In this document: piece by piece, positions 12,743 to 23,787 of the stretch
How the letters are laid out: every line of letters begins with the position of its first letter
Position numbering within the stretch: the first letter of the stretch is position 1
Source of the DNA: Serendipita indica DSM 11827
Taxonomy: Eukaryota > Basidiomycota > Agaricomycetes > Sebacinales > Serendipitaceae
DNA length: 64,000 nt
Direction of reading: 5' to 3'
NCBI GenBank assembly: GCA_910890315.1
Contig: CAJVGD010000001.1
Location: forward strand, 1,116,001 to 1,180,000
Notes under the pieces: model-generated
Seen by the model: the letters and a program-made list of their open reading frames with translations, nothing else
The model's database searches: none
What the model was told of the DNA's origin: nothing
Made by a program: the position numbers and the translations under genes

Positions 12743-13713
12743 ATGGCCAATCCAAATCTGCAAGCCGGACTCGAATATTGGGAGAATCAAGAAGCAACAG
12801 TGGATGGTGTGCTTGGAGGATACGGAACTGGATCGTTGCCGCGCGTCGATGCACTCTCTTCGCGGTTATTACTCCTCAAAATGCTGCCAAACCTTAGCAC
12901 TATAGACTCGCCTCTGCGCCGTCTGAACACGAGTAGCGAAAGGCCTCGGTTTCGTGCATTGGATGTAGGTAAACGTCCCTGCCTGGAAAGTTATCCATCA
13001 CTCACAACCGATCAAGGTGCTGGCGTTGGAAGAGTCACAGACACTGTTCTCCTACAGCTCATGGACGAAGTAATCGTCGTTGAGCCAGTCGAACCGCTCA
13101 TCAAGCAAGCAGTCGCTGGCTCCGTCAACTGGAAGGGTGTCCAGTCCTTGCAGAAGGGCGTTATTTTCGTCAAAAAACCACTACAAAAGTTTAACCCCGT
13201 GGACACCATTGCGGAGGAAGATATCTTTGCACGCGCAGGCGCTCCAGTGGATTTATCGTCACCATCATCCTTTCATGTCGTGTACGTCTATTTGAGACAA
13301 GTGATTAGTACTCACCATTTGCGGGTAGCTGGTGTCAATGGTGCCTTGGGCATCTCTCTGACAAGCAGCTTGTCAAGTTTCTTAAGCAGGCAAAGCAAGC
13401 CCTCACGGCAGACGGATTGATTATTGTCAAGGAGAATATATGCGAGCCTGCGAAACAAGGCGAACCAGAATCGGTTTATGATCCCGACGATAGCAGTCTC
13501 ACAAGGTGAGCTTACGTTCGATATTCACCGCCAATCCTGATATGGCAAAGATCCCACCGAACATGGATAAGAGTGTTTGAAGAAGCAGGTTTGAAGGTCT
13601 TAAAGCAGGAGATACAAAAGGGCTTTCCGCGGGAGCTCTATGAGGTGCGAGCGTAAGTTCTGAACAGACGGTTTTCGTATCCATTAACTTTTTAAAGATA
13701 TGTACTGTCATAA
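12743..13713 (+). CDS. TAE1: Alpha-N-terminal protein methyltransferase
   Basis: Five exons, 12743-12968, 13017-13281, 13329-13505, 13548-13652 and 13698-13713, encode 262 aa, close to the usual size of NTMT1/Tae1. Diagnostic segments are YWENQEATVDGVLGGYG at the N-terminus, the SAM-binding loop LDVGAGVGRVT made across intron 1, FHVVWCQWCLGHLSD across intron 2, and the tail ending EVRAYVLS. The family uses S-adenosylmethionine to methylate the exposed alpha-amino group of proteins starting X-Pro-Lys, including ribosomal proteins. A GTG upstream at 12701 is in frame but the ATG at 12743 fits the family start. The final exon is only 16 nt, encoding five residues and the stop. Head to head with CSM3, 74 nt between start codons. 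Confidence 0.9.
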
Positions 13714-14181
13714 AGAATAATGATTTTCGACATAATTTATTGGTGATTCTCAAAGACGGTCCCTCATTGGCGTTATCCTCATTGTTACTGCTATAACCTT
13801 TCTAAATTTTAGGATTCAAATGCTTGCAGACTCCTTTGCGCCTCTGTGAGCGAGCGGCGACAATGAACCCGCAGACATTGTCCGGACACAAAGGACTTTG
13901 AGCCAGCGGCGCCAACTGGAGCAGGCGGCGGCGCTCGGCTAACGTACTGGGTTTGTTATGGTTTGCATCTTCCTTTGTCCTTTACCTACTGATTGGGGGT
14001 CAACTCTCGTTTCCCCCGTATTCAGTCACAAACCACAACACGCCCTGTGGCTCGCATATAAAAAGGGCAGGAAATTCCAAGATGAAGTATCAGCACTCAC
14101 CGCATACCTTTCTTCTCACATTCAGAGTTCATCTCCTCGAAGATATCTCCTTCATCCAACCTTCAAATAGTCGACGTCAAC
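13714..14181 (+). promoter_or_regulatory. Intergenic region with TATA box of the downstream gene
   Basis: No gene was recognised here. The sequence TATAAAA stands at 14057-14063, about 119 nt before the start codon at 14182. It is followed by a pyrimidine-rich stretch (14100-14160), as is usual for fungal transcription starts. Confidence 0.55.
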
Positions 14182-15249
14182 ATGCCTGCGGAAGCTCGAG
14201 TCCAATTGGTGCGCTCATACAGTCTGTTTGGTCTAAAGTATCTGATTCCTTGAAAGTCGCGTGGCAAAACGAGCAAGCGATCGACTCCCTCTGAGGAAAA
14301 GCAAGTCTGCGGTGTCGACGGTTGCACGAGCGCGTACAGAAATTCGACTGATCTCTCTCGACATAAATGGTCCCATGTTCCTGAACACCTTCTCCCGCGT
14401 TGTCCATTTGTTGGCGCATTTGGATGGGAGTGTGACCATCGGTACCATGGACGGCTCGATGGGATGCGGAAACACTGGGAAACAACACACCCAGAAGCAG
14501 GACCGTGGCCAGAGTCTACTGCGTATCCCAAGCTCGACGTTCTCTGCTTCATCCATGGACTCGACCTAGGATGCAAACGACTTGTCACGTACAAGAAAGA
14601 ATTCAAACCTCCTTCCGAGTTTACGACCTCTTTACCCATCATTCCGGTACAAACGTCGCCGTCTACGTCGACCTCTGCTAGCGCTCCTGCGGAACCAGCC
14701 ATTGCCTCGCTGCGGCCCAAGGACCCAAACGAGTTACCCAAGAGCATGCGTGATCATCTTCATTGGTCAATTCACGGACATCGATTCGGCGACAAGTCTT
14801 CGACCTCCGACGTTGACGCCCTCTTTGGCGGCGCGCCGACGACAAATCAGCCATCTACCACAGAAGCGAGAGCGGATGACTCTACATCCCCTCCCACAGA
14901 TCAGATGGACTTTGAGGCTATTATAAATTCTTTCCAGATCGTCCCAGAGCAACATTCCGTCGTCGCGCCACACACGGCTTTGGACCCATTCAACCTGTTT
15001 GACTCGATTAGGACCGCAGACATATACGCATCACTGGACACACTCAAGTACCCGCTCTCATCGACAAACGACAACTATCCACCTCACACGGAGAGTACAG
15101 GCGACCCCTTTTGTAGCCCAAGCCTCGCCGATAATATGCTGCGACTTGACTTGGCGGCATTAGCCTCTACTTTCTCTGAAGTGTATCAAGAATCGTCCCC
15201 TGGGTTCTCGACACCCGAATTGTTCATCGACAATAACGCGTCATACTAG
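14182..15249 (+). CDS. C2H2-like zinc-finger protein, probable transcription factor
   Basis: Exon 1 (14182-14208, nine codons MPAEARVQL) joins exon 2 (14257-15249) over a 48-nt intron, giving 339 aa. The N-terminal region is basic (SRGKTSKRS). A finger follows: CGVDGCTSAYRNSTDLSRH with a second His four residues later, the C-X4-C-X12-H-X3-H pattern. A second, irregular Cys/His group contains CDHRYHGRLDGMRKH. The rest is Pro/Ser/Thr-rich and acidic, like an activation region, with no other domain. DNA binding is inferred from the finger only. It resembles in style, but is not clearly a copy of, the three finger genes at 55-60 kb. Confidence 0.72.
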
Positions 15250-15452
15250 AGCTCCTGGATCCTCAATCGGACACTAAACTCTCATGACTTTTACTTCTTC
15301 GAATATGCCAAGCTTTCTCCTCTGTTCTTGTTTGTTCCATTAATGTCATTCTTGTATGCCCATTTTAATGCAATGTTCTCCTCACGAGCAATGATATATG
15401 ATTCAGTTTCAGCATCAATAACAGATCGAATTATGTGAAAGCTTCCAGTGGA

Positions 15453-16632
15453 TTATTGGGCTTCAAGTGCCATTCGGATGTCATTCTCGACGTTGTCAAA
15501 GATGGACGAGCCGACAGGAGACCAGCCCAAGTCCTGAAGTCGTCCAGGCACGACACGAACATTACAGCCAAAGAAACTTTGGTCGTCAGATAATATTTCA
15601 CCGATGGAGGCAGAAAAACTCACCCCATCATAGGATCTTCGGCAGGGGTTGCTTGCACTGGTTCGTCAGAATCTGCGATACCTTTCGCGTGGAATTCCTT
15701 TGCGTATGCCTTGGCGACCTTAATCCAGGGAACTTGCTCGCCACCCACCCAATAGTACCGTCCATAACCAGACTCTGTATCGTTCCCGGAGAATGCGTGC
15801 TTGATGACGGTCAGATAACCAGAGGCAACGTCGTCGACATGCACCTATATTCCAATTTGTTTAGTGAGTCGTACGAAGCGAGGGGATCAAGAGACGTACA
15901 AAGTTGAGCAGGTTACTGCCCTCGCCGACAATGTGTACCTTTTTACTCTGCTTGACGGTAGCGAGGAGGACTTTGGCGAGAAGTGTCTGACGCGTGATCG
16001 AACTCTTCTTGGATGCGCCGTAGACGGTGGCGGGGGAAAGTGTATAGACTGCAACGTATCCCGCCACATCGGCTTCGGTAACGAGGTTCTCGACGTTGCG
16101 ATGAGGAGCTGAGTCTGGCAGGCCCTTTGTGAGGGCGCTGTCACGATCCTATAAAAGGTCAGCCTGAGCTCTATGACGGACGAAACGGAGAGGACATACG
16201 TCGTAGACCTGAGAAGTCTCACGGAAAACACCCTCTGGAGTGCTAATGGTTACTGCGACTCCACTGATATTGATAAAAATCGACTTTTTGCCAGTAGCCT
16301 CGTAGCGACGCTTGGCTCCGTCGAGAATCGCCTTGACAGCGTCGAATATGTCGGCGTCTGCAGTATTGATGATGAGATCTGCTTTGGATGAGAGTTCTGT
16401 GACTAATTCGAGCTTCTCGGCAGAGCCCTTGACACTCTTGACTCCGAATTCTGTCGCAGTGTGAGTAAATAGCTCGTGTAGAGGTGAAAGGAGGACACGA
16501 ACTGGCTAGGACTGGCGCATCGCTATCCTTGCGAACGAGTGCAGTAATGTCTGCAGAGGGGTACTCTTGACGGAGAAGAGGCAAGAGGGCACCGCCTATG
16601 CTTCCAGTCGCACCGAGGATGAAGACTTGCAT
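15453..16632 (-). CDS. NAD(P)-binding epimerase/dehydratase-like protein
   Basis: Five exons, 16632-16503, 16450-16200, 16148-15900, 15844-15624 and 15576-15453, give 324 aa. It begins with the Rossmann motif MQVFILGATGSIGGALL (GxxGxxG). The middle holds INTADAD and NISGVAV strands, then the segment VYTLSPATVYG, where the short-chain dehydrogenase YxxxK pair is not evident. The C-terminal half has FVHVDDVASGYL, a typical line of the atypical/extended SDR family. So it should bind NAD(P), but whether it is catalytic is unclear. Substrate unknown. An ATG 48 nt upstream is in frame, but the TATA box at 16689-16696 would put transcription start near 16660, favouring the start used here. Convergent with the finger gene at 14182. 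Confidence 0.8.
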
Positions 16633-16688
16633 TTCGTTGGATGGATTTGGTTGTTTTTGTTGGATAAAAGTTGCCTCCAAACCATTGT

Positions 16689-16696
16689 CTTATATA
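16689..16696 (-). promoter_or_regulatory. TATA box of the epimerase-like gene
   Basis: TATATAAG on the minus strand, 57-64 nt upstream of the start codon at 16632. Its position supports the shorter protein start. Confidence 0.5.
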
Positions 16697-17152
16697 GGAA
16701 TCGCTGGGTGTAGCCAGTGTACAGTCATGAGCAAATATCGACGGATGAGCGATTAGTCAAAAGTTGCGCATACGACCAAAAGTCGCTCGGGGTGCGCAAA
16801 ATTTGTGGAATGCTCCCAAATAAACTAGTAAATTCTTGAGAGTGTATTGACTATGAGCAGGACACATAGAAGTCTGCAGCTGGCGTCCAATTGTTAACTC
16901 GGATGGATTGTCTGAAACCGACAAAGCTCGATTTATAGGATGTTGTGGACTCTTTAAACATATTCATATATCCGCAGCTTGGAGGGCTCTAGACGGGGTT
17001 GGTGCGATCCACTTGTAACCTGGAATATTCATCTGCGCAAATCATCTCCGGGTGCTATTCTGGGAATGGAATGACTATGTGATAACACTTCGGGCTGGAT
17101 GGGACGGCCCACCTTGGTTCTCTCCAGCACCCAGCACGGAGACTGTCTCGCC
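16697..17152. other. Divergent intergenic region
   Basis: About 450 nt between two divergent genes. I see no coding frame with family support and no clear repeat; it presumably holds both promoters. Confidence 0.5.
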
Positions 17153-18872
17153 ATGGCAAGCCCGCAGATCCAAACTGCAATCGACAAGGCAGATGAACTA
17201 CTCGAGAGCTCTCGTCAGCAAGGCCTTGGGACGACCATCCGCCGCGACAGAGTCAACAAGGCTCTCTTGACTCTCAACACCGCCGAGTCCCAGTGTGTCA
17301 ACAAGATGGACTATAGTTTACTCCAGCGTCGTCTCTTGACCGCAAATGTAAGTCGAAATAGTTCCTCTCCGCTCGATATTCCCTTGCTAACAGGGACTGC
17401 GTCCGTCTAGGCACGCGCCATTGAGGAGCTACATGTCGGAGGTCTTGTAAAGCGTGACCTCCATCAGTTGCTTTATTTGTTTGATCAGGCCCTCACTGTC
17501 TGGCGCTGGCTGCATGCCAACGACCAAATCACCCCTCAAGACGAAGCGACTGTCTCAGAATTTCACCGTGTACTTTCAGACGTCATTTTCAGCGAGCACA
17601 AGGGTATTGAGCGACAGGATTTGCTGCATGGAGTCCAGCGACATCTCGACCGCGCAGTCCGAGCCAGCAAGTCAGACTCCTATATCCTCGTCCTCTTCTA
17701 CGAGACCAGCGCTTCTCTTATCGAGCATTGCTTCCAAGCATCGGTTCGCTTGTATAATGCGAACAATTGGGCCAAAGCGATGAGCCTGCTCAAGTCGAAA
17801 GACTCCGAGGTCGACGTATTGGTAGACCTCGAGGAGAGAATCAAGACTCAGGGCATTATCTACAAAGAATCTTGGTGCCTCGACTCCCTTCTTGGTTTCA
17901 GTCGTGCCCAAGTTCTTCGAGAAGAGACCAATATGCAACTTTCGAGATGCCAGGCCTTTCAGCTACTCCACTCGGGTGACATTCATTTCAAAGAGGCGAT
18001 GGAAGGCGACCCAGAAGAGGGTGAGACACTCGCAAGGGCACTCCTTGCTCAGGATGATTACCGGTGAGGACGCTTTCAACAACGCGAGGGCCATCCTGAG
18101 TATTGCATAGCGTTGCTCTCAACTATGCAGCAGGAAGCGACATCGAACTCGAGGGTCTGATCATTTCCCGTCTTGCTCGATTCTTCGCAAAGGTGATCAA
18201 ATTGCCCGTCGTGTCAGTAACCCACATCGCCTAGCATAAATTGTGCTCATCGTATGTCACAGTGCGCACCAGCTCTATCTTCGAGCAGTCCAGCTTGCAG
18301 CCGCACTCGCCCCTACGTTGCCCAAGGGAGAATGGTATCAAGAGTGTGTCACCGCCGTCCAGGCGCACCGCGACGCGTTGGCCGCTGCCGAGGCAAAGGA
18401 GTGGGAAAAACAACGTGCACCGATTCTTGAAAAGATAGCCGACCAGATCACCAAGTTGAAAGCGGGGGAGAGGAAAACCAACGCCGAGTTTGTCGCTGTA
18501 AGTCTGCTTCCTTCTCCTTGATACCGACGCGGGTGAGCTGATCTAATATGTAGTACATTTTCAAAGAGTTTCCACCCAAGACCGAAGGTATCCGTTCATA
18601 AATCCAATGACGCTCTGGGCAAGAGGTATTGATTGATCCTCAGGTCCAGCCGAGGCGCCAATCGACAAAGACGATCCAAGCAATATTTCCAAGAAGAACT
18701 TTCTCAAGGCCGTCCAAAGGTACCACAGCGACAAGAATATGGGCTGGGGTGACGAATGGCGCGTGCTGAGCGAAGAGGTGACGGTTTCCTACCGCGTCCA
18801 TGCACACATTGACAGTGGATATAGATCTGCAAGGCACTCACCGCCCGATACAATACGATGAAGGGTCTTTGA
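17153..18872 (+). CDS. Helical protein with degenerate C-terminal J domain
   Basis: Seven exons, 17153-17347, 17411-18063, 18111-18212, 18263-18497, 18554-18587, 18644-18777 and 18825-18872, encode 466 aa. It is mostly alpha-helical, with TPR-like spacing but no clear TPR match (for example AKAMSLLKSKDSEVDVLVDL). The C-terminal 45 residues read FLKAVQRYHSDKN, then WRVLSEEICKALTARYN. This has the layout of J-domain helices II and III, with HSD in place of HPD. Because the Pro is needed to stimulate Hsp70, it is probably a J-like fold without normal co-chaperone activity. Similar proteins seem common in Agaricomycetes, but I know of no function. The start follows a Kozak-like GCCATGG. Confidence 0.75.
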
Positions 18873-18943
18873 AATAAGCCTCTCAGCCGATGCGTGCACA
18901 CTCGTAGGCGGTAAATAGTCAGCTTCAAATGTCAATATACAAA

Positions 18944-20612
18944 TTACATCATCTTGACGGCTGGTGCTGGCTGATAAGGTTGCTTTCCGTCTGCTGCAAC
19001 AGCCGCAGCACCCTTTTTGATGAGCCCTTGCGTGTTAAATAATAGCGCGTCGACGAGAGTTGCCACCGTCAAGACTCCGCCAATGATTGCAGCCATACTG
19101 TCGTTGGTATGAGTTAATAGACAAAATATGCTTCCAAAGAGACGTACGATGTAATGAAGTGCGCCCAACTCTGACGCTGCTCAATGTGAATGACCTCCAT
19201 GGGCGAGATCTCAAAGTTGAAGAAGACACCGGGTACGCCTTGACGCTCGTGAACGATTTCGATACCGTCCTCGTTTTTGCCGTGGCTCATGGTCGCCAAG
19301 TCTCGTTCAAATGACGACGTGCTATATTGGTGGGTCGAGTACTGGTAACGACGGTCAGCCGAGGGACAATTTCGAAATGAAGGAACGTACAGCCTTGCCG
19401 TCGAGGCTCTTATACGAGCTTTTGACAACCTTTAGGAAGTATTGGAACATGTAATCGGCACTTTCGGTCTGCATCTGATAAGTGAACGGGACAGGCCCTC
19501 AGTTCATTACTCACATGTGCGTAGACGTCCTCAAGCGGGGGTTTGGTAATACCGAGGCGCTCCTTGATTTGCTCAGGTAGATTTCTTCGTGTCCAGGTAT
19601 CTTCCTCGTAGTCATAGATCTCCAAGGAGTGGATGTGATGTCCGAAGAAGTGATTCGAGTCTTTGAGGTAAGGGACCAGAGCGTAAACTTCTGGGCGGTT
19701 GACGACAAACGAGCGACCGGGACTGAACTGCATATTGCCAGTGACCTTGTTGACACGCACACGGCCCTCAATGTTGCATCCTTCGCGTTGCATTGCCATA
19801 ATCTTTTCTGTCCAATTCTCGCTGACGCACTGAAGCACATCATATGTCAGTCGAGTGAGGGCCGGGAAAGCAAACGCACCTGATCAATTTGGTCGGGATT
19901 TCCAAAGGCCCATCCACGATCGGTATATGCCCTCCGAACGTCGTCGCAGGTATTGCAGCATCCACCCTCTGGTGGCTGACCGCCGTAGCACGAGCCACAA
20001 TAGCCCTTGCTCGTCGCAGTGAGTTGCTTGCTCAGGTCACTCTTGAGATCGGTACGGTATATTCCGTCGGGAATAGGCTGATGGGCGGCGGGGTCGAGAC
20101 GAGTCTTGACGACATGGTGAGTGATTTCGCGGACGACGTCGCCGCTAATGTCGGTCACGTCCAGGTTGAGAACTAATTCCGTACATCAGAAAGACATGTG
20201 TAAGAGTAGTGAAGATGCCTTACGGAAGCATGGAACGCGGGGAAAGGTGATATTGAAGACGACTTGGAGCTTTTCGCCACGACTGCGGTCGACAACGATG
20301 GCAGTATCCACGCCTACGCGTCGAAAGTCCATAAACTCGATAAAGGTAAATGTTGCGATGAAAAAGGCCGAGATAAGAGTGACTGTGCGTGCCAACGAAT
20401 GAAATGTCAGTCGAATGAGCTGGCCAGCAAAGTAGCAATTCTACGCACGAAAGGCCCCTGTTCTTGTCTTGACCTTGACATCTTCGCTTGTCTAGAATAA
20501 ACGGGAGCGGTATTAGCAAACCTGACGATGGAACGACGAATCGTCAACAAGCACAACGCACTCTGCCAAAGGCATCAATGCCCTTAAACGCTCCAAATAC
20601 ACCCAGAGCCAT
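18944..20612 (-). CDS. ERV46: Erv46/ERGIC3-type COPII vesicle cargo receptor
   Basis: Eight exons; exon 1 is 20612-20562 (MALGVFGAFKGIDAFGR). The family line FGAFKGIDAFG is followed by a transmembrane helix (TLISAFFIATFTFIEF). A large lumenal domain follows, with DIAVDRSRG-like strand IVVDRSRGEKLQVVFNITFP and the Cys-rich motif GGCCNTCDDVRRAY. A second helix near the C-terminus (AAIIGGVLTVATLVDALLF) is followed by a short cytosolic tail. In yeast Erv46 forms a complex with Erv41 and cycles between ER and Golgi, returning escaped ER proteins. The C-terminal tail here (PAPAVKMM) lacks an obvious KKXX signal, although internal IKKG is present. All introns are 40-75 nt GT-AG and keep the frame. 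Confidence 0.9.
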
Positions 20613-21031
20613 GGTTTAGTGTCGAATCTCTACCGGCCTGCAGTCAAGGAGCGTCTTGCCAGCTGTCGTGGCGGAGTGGAAAGAGTGTAGTTGGCTACTC
20701 CTCCCGGACAATCACCGCGATCAAAGAATGGCCACTTTACATGATTCTGACCATTGTCTTAAACATTTATTGACATTAGAGCTGCACGGAATGAACAAAG
20801 TTGCCATGCAGCACTCTTGGGCTGCAGCCTCTTTCGCAATTAAAAGCTAAACAGGAATTCCAACTATCCCATCCCTACAATTCTAACCAGCGCTGTCAAA
20901 TTTGTGGCCATAAAGCAGCAGCCCAGTCTGTTGAGGTTGGTTAACGCCCATTCAGTCTGTTGTTCCCTGGCGCTACAAGCAAGCACTTATAAACTAGGCC
21001 AGTTACAACTCAAATCCGATAATTTTGCATA
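20613..21031. other. Divergent intergenic region
   Basis: About 420 nt between the start codons of ERV46 and the CorA-like gene. No supported gene or obvious repeat; presumed promoter DNA for both. Confidence 0.5.
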
Positions 21032-23502
21032 ATGGAACCCCGACGACCCTCAATGATCGACCAGCGGTCCGATGGACAAACCAGAAAAGGTCGCGCATTT
21101 TCCAAGCAGCTTGCGGCGCGATGTAAACTCATGGACTCTACAGGAACAATGGATATGGACCTCGTAGATGAACCAGAGGAGGATATTGTACAGCAACAGC
21201 ACGAAGCAACCCATTCGAGGTCGAGCAATCACACTCTCAGAGCGTCACCGTCGACTTACATACCCAACTTTTCACTACGATTTAGGTTAATAAATGGACA
21301 CGTTGGTAGTGCGCGTCCGGACGAAGGCTATCTCTTAAAGGGCTGGCGAAGAGCGTTGCGAGATCATGAAGGAGAGGTTCGCTGGTGGTACACACAGTCA
21401 GAAAAGGACGGAGCGGATGCCGTGTTCCAAAAAGAACCACCAACAATCACCGATGCCAGTTATTCGCCACCGGATATTTTCGCGGACGGGAATTTGTTTC
21501 CAGACGGTGAGTATATCGCCAAGAGTGAGCAGTATCTAACATCTTGGTAGCGGAGACGACCGTTCAGGTGGTCGAATTTCGCAAGGAGACACCTGTACCC
21601 AGCAAATGGTATCCGCCCGTCAAGGACATTGATGCCATTGAAAAGCTCCTAAACTCGCCAATGCCTCACGATGCTTGGAGATGGGTACACTGTGAAGGCT
21701 TAAATGGGCCGACTCTCAAAGCCCTTGCAAAAACAGTGGGTTAGTCCCGTCTTAGGCCGTGTTTTAATCAATTTCTTGGTTTAAACGCAATTTCTAGACT
21801 GGCCACTTCGAAAGTTTGGTGGAATTTTTACATGTAAGATTATTTCTGAGATACCAAACGTGGGATCTGACGTTCATTAGGGACTCGTGCCAGTATGGAA
21901 TGGTCAGATGGTGTCATCTTGGTTCACTTCCAGAATCAGAGCACACGTCTGTTTATCTGGCATGGTGGAGGGAAATACCGTACGAATTTGGTCCTACTCC
22001 CTCTCAACTGCTCACGCATTCGAGTAGCGGTTTTGATTACTTGCACTACCCTCAACTCTCTAGATTCGTCCATGACCAGAGTGTTGGATTTTGTGGACCG
22101 AGGCTGTTCTAGACCAGAGGTGCGTGGGTGGCTGTCCTTAGCTGGGCTGGAACCTGACTGTTGAGACCAGATCGTCCTCCGCAAGGACCCATCTCTCATG
22201 TTCTGTGCGTGTCAGTTTTTCTTCGGCTCGTCGCTGACCCGAAACAGACGGCATTTTACGAGCCGTCATTCAAGATCTTCGATTTAGTGTCCATGAGATT
22301 GGAAAATTGATGGGAGAAGCCTTTGTGAGAAGTACAGCTCAACCAACGCAAGCAAATCTATCGTACTGTTCGTCGAATCTTGTCTGCCGTTGACAGACCG
22401 CTGACTTTGGTCTTTAGTCTACCACCTCCAAGATCGACTCTTCATTCTCAGCCTTGATACAACGTCTTTGAAGAACGCTGCTGCAAATTTACTATATGCC
22501 GCAGAGCAAATGGAAGGAAGGCCAAATGCCCTCATATCTGAGAGGACACGGTAAGCCTGCCTTTCACTTACTTGCACATCAGCCAGATGAGTTTACTTGC
22601 AGGATTATGATCAAGGATCAAATGGGCTTGATATCCCTGCTGAATGAGGAACTGCCAGACATCGTGCGCAGGGCCGAAGCTATAGTAAATCTTGCATTCA
22701 ACGTAGGTACACGGTGCTGCACCCTACATTTCTAAACTCACCACTCTCAGACGCTAGCCTTCCGCACCAACAACCTCTTGCAAATCCTCGCTGTTGTTAC
22801 GGTCGCCTCATTACCCCTCACAGTGGTCACTGGAATCTTGGGCATTCAGTGGTTTGATGACACCAAGATAAATGGAAAGCAGTATGCTATTTGGCTCAAA
22901 CCACGCTTCATCGCTAAACGGCTTATAGGGTCGCTATCACACTGTCCGTGGTAGGCGGTGTGGTCATTGCCGGGCTTATTTGGTTCGCATATTGGTTCTG
23001 GGATCAACGTAGAAACGCAAAAGACGACGGATCTGCGCTCGCTCAGCAGTCGAAAGAGAAGCAAACGGCGACAATGCCAGGCCTGGCACAGCGGCAGGCA
23101 TGGGCTCGTGTTCAAGATTTGGATAGAGACAATGAGATAATTAATCACTTCCGTCATGAGCACAACCCCATGATGCGAGCCTATCATCCCTTGGACGCAC
23201 CAAGTCCTCGAAGCTCATCCCCTCCTCCCCCGACGTGCGTATCTTACATTTCTACTAACTCCATGTTAACTGATTTATTGTCTAGGTCGCCCAGTAAGCG
23301 GAAAACGGTAGATGTGTTCCTAAGGGATACCTCCTTCAAGCGGATACGGCACGGCACAATGCCATCTCGAGGGCAAGATGCGATAGCAGAGGAAGGAAAT
23401 TCAATGACGCGATTAGCGACTATGAGCGCCATAAACCCGAATCGGGCACCCAGTCCTCCAACCCCAACAGCTAAAACCTCACCTCCAGCATCGCATGAAT
23501 AG
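21032..23502 (+). CDS. CorA-like membrane protein lacking the GMN motif
   Basis: Eleven exons with consistent phases encode 647 aa: 21032-21506, 21551-21739, 21798-21833, 21881-22119, 22171-22204, 22248-22331, 22418-22550, 22603-22702, 22751-22881, 22929-23234, 23286-23502. A soluble N-terminal domain includes WVHCEGLNGPTLKALAK, a typical CorA line. A long helical region follows, then the pair of C-terminal helices LLQILAVVTVASLPLTVVTG and VVGGVVIAGLIWFAYWFW. In CorA/Mrs2/ZntB channels the first helix ends with GMN; here the position reads ILGIQWF. Metal transport is therefore uncertain. The tail is cytosolic, Ser/Pro-rich and basic. Residues around 21880 could be spliced differently, but the chosen frame restores a family-like strand (WSDGVILVHFQ). 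Confidence 0.75.
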
Positions 23503-23787
23503 AGTGCACATACCTCGTTTATGACTCGTCACACCTTTATCTAATCGCGGACAATGGAGATATACAACAACGTTTCAGGTCTGGTAACTGTCCGTATGGT
23601 AGTTACATAAATAAACTAGAAATTCGACCCAAAAAGAAAAGATTGCGAAGAGGGCGCTCTTCGTAAGACACTGAGCGAGACGGAGATGCATAAAGAAAGG
23701 ATGATTGAGCTAGGTCAGGCATAGCACATAGTGAATAGAATATTGTTTTTTAAGGGAATCGACGCCGGGTATCCAGTTCGTAACCTC

